NCBI GenBank assembly: GCA_016763095.1
Contig: JAESUK010000206.1
Coordinates: 1 to 10,436 of the forward strand
Reading direction: 5' to 3'
DNA length: 10,436 nucleotides
DNA from: Alphaproteobacteria bacterium
GTDB taxonomy: Bacteria > Pseudomonadota > Alphaproteobacteria > Micavibrionales > Micavibrionaceae
The translations under genes and the position numbers were made by a program. Each line of letters starts with the position of its first letter. Within the stretch, counting starts at the first letter, position 1. A model generated the notes under the pieces. That model had not been told where the DNA came from, searched no databases, and was given only the letters and a program-made list of their open reading frames with translations. Shown one piece after another: positions 6,424-10,436 of this stretch.

Positions 6424-6900
6424 ATGTTTCGTAAGTTATTGCTCGTTGGAGCTGTGTTTGCCCTTTCATCAGGGGCGTATAGTGCGACGGCAGCGGATGC
6501 TGTGGTTGATGCTGACGTTGTGGCTAAGAAAGAGTTGTCTATAAAACTTCATGAATCATGGGGTGTCAAAGATCAAGTTAAAGAACTTGTTGAAATGATT
6601 GCAATTCGGATACCACTTGCACAGCAGGTTGAGTTTCGACGTTACATGTATCAAGTTTTGGATCTTAAGAAAATTCAGGCAATATCTGTGAACACTGCCA
6701 TTGACACTTTTACCAAGGAAGAGCTTGAGGCTATGGTTGCCTACTATACATCGGCTGTAGGGAAGTCAGCAGAGTCAAAAAGAAAAGCTTATAACGATGC
6801 TTTGATGCCACAAGTCCGGACGATGATGGATAAGGGTATAGCTGATGCTATGACGGGTATGAAGGGTATGAACGGTATTCAGCCTAATGTTATTCCTTAG
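6424..6900 (+). CDS. Exported DUF2059 family protein of unknown function
   Basis: A 158-residue protein with a clear Sec signal peptide: MFRK, a hydrophobic core at about 5-17, and a likely cleavage after SATAA near residue 24, so the mature protein is probably periplasmic. The DUF2059 region spans about 80-140 and includes FTKEELEAMVAYYTSAVGKS (95-114), the signature F-ELxxxxxFYxSxxGK of the family, followed by a basic KRKAYNDAL stretch and MPQVRTMM. The C-terminus has a Met/Gly-rich segment GMKGMNG. The family has no established function that I know of. The start is supported by AAGGAAG (6411-6417) six bases upstream. It lies 82 bases after ssb and 125 before gyrA. A strong hairpin downstream probably ends its transcript. 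Confidence 0.88.
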   Translation: MFRKLLLVGAVFALSSGAYSATAADAVVDADVVAKKELSIKLHESWGVKDQVKELVEMIAIRIPLAQQVEFRRYMYQVLDLKKIQAISVNTAIDTFTKEELEAMVAYYTSAVGKSAESKRKAYNDALMPQVRTMMDKGIADAMTGMKGMNGIQPNVIP

Positions 6901-6932
6901 TTTTATTTACTTTAAAACTATCCCCAAAACGA

Positions 6933-6962
6933 TTGTCAGGGATGGGTTCAGTCCCTTGTTAT
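6933..6962 (+). promoter_or_regulatory. Candidate gyrA promoter
   Basis: TTGTCA (6933-6938) matches the -35 consensus at 5 of 6 positions. TGTTAT (6957-6962) matches the -10 at 4 of 6, with an 18-base spacer. The spacer itself can form a small AGGGA/TCCCT stem (6938-6942 with 6952-6956). Transcription from here would start around 6968-6970, right at the foot of the large hairpin that follows. Inference only. Confidence 0.35.
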
Positions 6963-6967
6963 CTATG

Positions 6968-7010
6968 ACTTAACCTGCTAGAAATAGCAGGTTAAGTTTA
7001 ACTTTGTTTA
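6968..7010 (+). terminator. Strong GAAA-loop hairpin with interrupted T-tract upstream of gyrA
   Basis: A perfect 13-bp stem pairs 6968-6980 with 6985-6997 around the tetraloop GAAA (6981-6984). It is followed by TTAACTTTGTTTA, a T-rich but broken tract. This looks like an intrinsic terminator for the ssb/DUF2059 unit. The broken T-run and the position 28 bases before the gyrA ATG leave open that it is a 5' leader structure of gyrA mRNA instead. Stem and loop are directly visible; the role is inferred. Confidence 0.5.
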
Positions 7011-7025
7011 GAGTAGAAAAATCAT

Positions 7026-9701
7026 ATGTCAGATATCGTCGCAACTCCACCAGAAACGCCTACAATTTCACTCGAAGAGGAGATGAAAAAATCTTATCTC
7101 GATTATGCGATGAGTGTGATTGTTTCCCGTGCTCTTCCTGATGTTCGTGATGGTTTGAAGCCCGTACATCGCCGCATTCTTTATGCAATGCGTGATGGTG
7201 GGTATACCTCGGATAAAGCTTATAGAAAGTCTGCGCGTATTGTTGGGGACGTGATGGGTAAATATCACCCGCATGGCGACCAAGCAATTTATGATTCTAT
7301 GGTACGTATGGCGCAAGACTTTAGTTTGCGCTTGCCGTTGATTGACGGTCAGGGGAACTTTGGTTCTATGGATGGTGATCCACCAGCTGCTATGCGTTAT
7401 ACGGAGTCACGCTTAGATAAGGCTGCGGAAGCTATTCTTATTGATATTGATAAAGATACTGTTGATTTTCGTCCAAACTATGACGAGTCAACGTCTGAGC
7501 CAGAAGTTCTTCCGGCTCGCGTTCCTAATCTTCTTGTGAATGGGGCAGGCGGTATTGCTGTGGGAATGGCAACGAATATTCCACCGCATAATCTTGGTGA
7601 AGTTATTGATGCGTGTTGTGCAACGATTGATAATCCGGATATCACGGTTGAGGAGTTGATGCAGTATATTCCTGGGCCTGATTTTCCAACAGGTGGTCAG
7701 ATCTTGGGGCGTAACGGGATTTACTCTGCGTATACTACAGGGAATGGCTCTGTAATGATGCGCGCGAAGGCATCCATTGAAGAAATTAGAGAAAATCGTT
7801 TTGCGATTGTTGTCCATGAAGTTCCTTTTCAGGTTAATAAGGGGCGTTTGTTGGAGCGTCTTGGTGAGGTTGCACGTGATAAAATTGTTGAGGGTATTGC
7901 TGCTGTTCGTGATGAGTCTGACCGTGATGGTGTTCGGGTTGTTGTAGAATTACAACGCGGTGTTCAGGGTGAGGTTGTTCTAAATCAGCTCTTTAAATAT
8001 ACGCCGTTACAGACATCATTTGGGTGTAATATGGTCGCGTTGAATCATGGTCGCCCTCAAATGTTGTTGCTTGAAGACTTTGTAAAACTCTTTGTTAACT
8101 TCCGTGAAGAAGTTATTACGCGCCGAACTGTATTTGAACTAAATAAAGCACGTGATCGTGCACACATCTTGGCTGGCTTGGCTGTGGCAGTTGCGAATAT
8201 TGATGATATTATTGCTCTGATCCGTAAGGCCTCTGATCCTGTGACTGCGCGTGAACAATTGTTGGCGAAGCGTTGGCCTGCAAGTGAGGTTGCTCCATTG
8301 ATTGAATTGATTGCTGATCCTGAGCATATGCTGGATGATGCAAGTAGTTATCAGTTCTCTGAAGTGCAAGCACGTGGCATCCTTGATCTTAAGTTACATC
8401 GTTTGACAGGGCTAGAGCGTGATAAAATCGCGAATGAATTGAAAACAATTACGGATGAAATTTCTGGATTTCTGTCTATTTTGGCAAGCAAAGAGAAGCT
8501 TTTTGATGTTATGCGCAATGAGCTTATCGAAATTAAAACAAAATTTGCAACACCGAGACGTACAGAGCTTGTTGATGCTGAATTTGAGACGGATATAGAA
8601 GACTTAATTCAACGTGAAGACATGGTTGTTACGGTCACTAATGATGGGTATGTGAAACGCACGCCTCTTGATACGTATCGTGCGCAACGCCGTGGTGGTA
8701 AGGGGCGTTCTGGCTTGAATATGAAGGATGAAGATTTTGTTTCTGATCTCTTTGTTGCCTCTACGCATACGCCGATTGTGTTCTTTACGTCTCGGGGAAT
8801 CTGTTACCGATTGAAGGTTTATCAGCTACCTTTGGGGACACCTCAATCAAGAGGAAAAGCTCTTGTAAATTTATTACCGCTTGAGAAAAATGAAACCGTG
8901 TCTGTTTATATGCGCCTGCCTGAAGATGAGACGGTTTGGGATGAACTTGATCTTATGTTTGCTACGTCGCATGGGTCTGTGCGCCGTAATAAATTGTCTG
9001 ACTTTAAGAATATTCGTGCAAATGGTTTGATTGCCATGAAACTTGGTGAGGGAGAAAGTCTTGTTTCTGTTATGATTTGTCGTGAAGAGGAGGATATTCT
9101 TCTTGCCAGCCAGAAAGGGAAGGCTATTCGTTTCCAAGTAGATGCTATTCGTGTGTTTGCTGGGCGAAACTCTACAGGAGTACGTGGTATTCGACTTGGT
9201 GAAGGGGATAAGGTTATTGGTATGTCTGTTCTTCAGCGTGAAGCGGGAGATGAAAAGGGACAGGCTATATTATGTGTGTCTGAGAACGGTTTTGGAAAAC
9301 GAACCTATGCGTCTGAGTATAGAACAATAGGTCGCGGAGGTCAGGGTGTTATTAATATGTCTGTGACTGAGAAAACAGGTGAGGTTGTTGCAACTTTCCC
9401 TGTGACGGATGATCATCAAGTGATGCTTGTTACGGATCTAGGGAAGATGATCCGCACGCCGATTCATGATGTTCGTTATACAGGGCGTTCTGCGCAAGGG
9501 GTTACGATCTTTAAGGTTGATAAAAATGAGAAGGTTGTATCCGTTGCATGGCTGGTTCAGGAAGAAGAGGATGAGGCAGATGTAAATACTGAGTCAGTTG
9601 ATGTTGAGTCAGTGGACGCGAATGAGGCAGAAACTACTGCCCAAAATACTGAAAATAATGATGATCCTGCAGAAGAAAGTGTGGTAAAGTCTGACGATTA
9701 A
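7026..9701 (+). CDS. gyrA: DNA gyrase subunit A
   Basis: Breakage-rejoining subunit of gyrase (A2B2), which introduces negative supercoils using ATP hydrolysed by GyrB. The 891-residue product is complete. The winged-helix catalytic region includes the active-site Tyr125 in AAMRYTESRL. The coiled-coil and tower region runs to about 520, and the C-terminal beta-pinwheel carries the GyrA box QRRGGKG at 554-560, which separates gyrase from topoisomerase IV ParC. In the quinolone pocket HPHGDQAIYD (81-90), Gln86 stands where E. coli has Ser83 and Asp90 matches E. coli Asp87. A 45-residue acidic tail (846-891) includes a tandem ESVDV/ESVDA from a 15-base repeat at 9591-9620. The ATG at 7026 gives the family start SLEEEMKKSYLDYAMSVIVSRALPD at the expected depth; its ribosome binding site is weak. 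Confidence 0.98.
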   Translation: MSDIVATPPETPTISLEEEMKKSYLDYAMSVIVSRALPDVRDGLKPVHRRILYAMRDGGYTSDKAYRKSARIVGDVMGKYHPHGDQAIYDSMVRMAQDFSLRLPLIDGQGNFGSMDGDPPAAMRYTESRLDKAAEAILIDIDKDTVDFRPNYDESTSEPEVLPARVPNLLVNGAGGIAVGMATNIPPHNLGEVIDACCATIDNPDITVEELMQYIPGPDFPTGGQILGRNGIYSAYTTGNGSVMMRAKASIEEIRENRFAIVVHEVPFQVNKGRLLERLGEVARDKIVEGIAAVRDESDRDGVRVVVELQRGVQGEVVLNQLFKYTPLQTSFGCNMVALNHGRPQMLLLEDFVKLFVNFREEVITRRTVFELNKARDRAHILAGLAVAVANIDDIIALIRKASDPVTAREQLLAKRWPASEVAPLIELIADPEHMLDDASSYQFSEVQARGILDLKLHRLTGLERDKIANELKTITDEISGFLSILASKEKLFDVMRNELIEIKTKFATPRRTELVDAEFETDIEDLIQREDMVVTVTNDGYVKRTPLDTYRAQRRGGKGRSGLNMKDEDFVSDLFVASTHTPIVFFTSRGICYRLKVYQLPLGTPQSRGKALVNLLPLEKNETVSVYMRLPEDETVWDELDLMFATSHGSVRRNKLSDFKNIRANGLIAMKLGEGESLVSVMICREEEDILLASQKGKAIRFQVDAIRVFAGRNSTGVRGIRLGEGDKVIGMSVLQREAGDEKGQAILCVSENGFGKRTYASEYRTIGRGGQGVINMSVTEKTGEVVATFPVTDDHQVMLVTDLGKMIRTPIHDVRYTGRSAQGVTIFKVDKNEKVVSVAWLVQEEEDEADVNTESVDVESVDANEAETTAQNTENNDDPAEESVVKSDD

Positions 9702-9726
9702 AGGTGTTCACCTTAATTGTTTCTTA
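9701..9726 (+). terminator. Weak terminator candidate after gyrA
   Basis: AAGGT (9701-9705) pairs with ACCTT (9710-9714) around a four-base loop and is followed by the T-rich AATTGTTTCTTA. The stem is only five pairs and overlaps the gyrA stop codon, so termination may be inefficient. Confidence 0.3.
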
Positions 9727-9781
9727 ATCTTCGATGTGTAAAATTTATGTGTAATGTGTTTAAAATTTTATGGGTAGGTGT

Positions 9782-10436
9782 ATGCAAAAGGGTAAATTAA
9801 CTACAATTAATGCTGAATCTGGTTTCTCTTTGATAGAGCTGGCTATGCTTCTTGTTATATTGGGGCTTCTGTTAACACCGTTCTTGCATTTTCTATCTCT
9901 AGATAGGCATCAACGCATAGTTGCAACAACGGAGGGTAATTTAAGAATTATTGATTCAGCCTTGTCCAAATATGCTGTACGAACAGGGTATTATCCAAGA
10001 CCAGCTGTTAGAAATCTTTCTCGATCTGCCGTTGGATTTGGCCAAGATGTGGCTCTTGCTTCTGTCGTTGCATGCACAGGTGGTGGTGAGCCCCTCGTAT
10101 GTAGGACGAATGGTGCACGAGATACTTCTGCTGATGCTGATTCTATCGTAGACCCTGTATTAATTGGAGATATTCCCTTCGCAGAAATTGGTGTGCCTCA
10201 GAAATTTATACTGGATGGATATAGTAATAGAATAACATATGCTGTGTCAGAAAGAATGACGGATACAGCACTTAGTCCTGTTCAGGATGATTGGGGCGCT
10301 ATTGAAGTTCTAGATGGATCAGGTGGAAATCACCAAGATACCAATAGAAATGCTCATTATGTCCTTGTTTCTCATGGAAACAATGGAGAAGGGACTTATA
10401 GTTCAGAGGGAGGGTTGACTAACGCATGTAATGCGA
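9782..10436 (+). CDS. Type IV prepilin / type II secretion pseudopilin-like protein (3' end cut off by window)
   Basis: I translated 218 codons from ATG 9782, open to the right edge. A short basic leader ends in Gly14, followed by FSLIELAMLLVILGLLLTP: the prepilin peptidase site G^F with Glu19 at +5 and a membrane helix to about residue 33. A polar helix then leads to a soluble domain with YPRPA (70-74), a Cys pair (98 and 107), DGYSNRITYAVSE, which resembles the DxxGNRxxYAV segment of some alphaproteobacterial pseudopilins, and HYVLVSHGNNGEG. The substrate or machine (T4P, T2SS or a Tad-unrelated system) cannot be told from this part. Another in-frame ATG exists at 9770 but lacks a ribosome binding site, whereas GGTAGG (9773-9778) precedes 9782. 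It is 80 bases after gyrA, on the same strand. Family assignment is firm; the specific role is unknown. Confidence 0.88.
   Translation, partial: MQKGKLTTINAESGFSLIELAMLLVILGLLLTPFLHFLSLDRHQRIVATTEGNLRIIDSALSKYAVRTGYYPRPAVRNLSRSAVGFGQDVALASVVACTGGGEPLVCRTNGARDTSADADSIVDPVLIGDIPFAEIGVPQKFILDGYSNRITYAVSERMTDTALSPVQDDWGAIEVLDGSGGNHQDTNRNAHYVLVSHGNNGEGTYSSEGGLTNACNA

Noticed and set aside
6901..7025. Spacer before gyrA considered as a tRNA or small RNA gene
   Set aside because: There is no cloverleaf or conserved tRNA arm; the visible structure is explained by two simple hairpins.
7488..7817. Minus-strand open frame of 109 codons inside gyrA
   Set aside because: It is antisense to catalytic-domain coding sequence, with Arg/Asn/His-rich translation typical of shadow frames.
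9591..9620. Two 15-base units encoding ESVDV and ESVDA, considered as a repeat element
   Set aside because: There are only two imperfect copies inside the acidic tail of GyrA, where such low-complexity duplication is expected.
9951..10151. 66-codon plus-strand frame near the right end
   Set aside because: It lies in another frame of the pseudopilin gene, whose frame stays open across the whole region and has clear motifs.

Overview
The window is an ordinary, densely packed piece of chromosome from a low-GC (roughly 40-45% by eye) alphaproteobacterium. Three things support this. There is a gene for the alphaproteobacterial ATP synthase zeta (DUF1476) inhibitor beside purine genes. The SSB begins MAGSVNKV. 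UvrA has a CPVSGF sequence at its first zinc module that I recall as typical of the class. The truncated pseudopilin at the right end resembles proteins I associate with Micavibrio-like and other deep alphaproteobacteria, but order-level placement is only a guess.

Left region (1-2924): two divergent units share a 95-base spacer. Leftward run the zeta gene and purQ, which starts 3 bases after the zeta stop and leaves the window one codon before the last catalytic residue. Rightward run purC, purS and a 240-residue membrane protein of unknown function, closely spaced and probably co-transcribed. PurQ, PurS and PurL (not in the window) form the FGAM synthetase of de novo purine synthesis, and PurC acts three steps later in the pathway. 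Splitting purQ and purS onto opposite strands is the main oddity of layout here.

Middle region (2916-6900): uvrA (nucleotide excision repair) reads leftward. Its end overlaps the end of the membrane-protein gene by 9 bases. It is divergent from ssb (single-stranded DNA binding), which is followed by a small exported DUF2059 protein. No alphaproteobacterial LexA box is visible in the uvrA-ssb spacer.

Right region (6901-10436): a 125-base spacer contains a 13-bp GAAA-loop hairpin and a candidate promoter. It leads to a complete gyrA (DNA gyrase A), which has Gln at the position of E. coli Ser83. After a short gap comes the 5' part of a type IV/type II pseudopilin gene that runs off the right edge.

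No tRNA, rRNA, CRISPR array, insertion sequence or phage gene was found, and no gene-free stretch exceeds about 125 bases. I see no evident new multi-gene system. The items most worth a second look are the membrane protein, the quinolone-pocket residue of GyrA, the zeta-purQ coupling and the pseudopilin.
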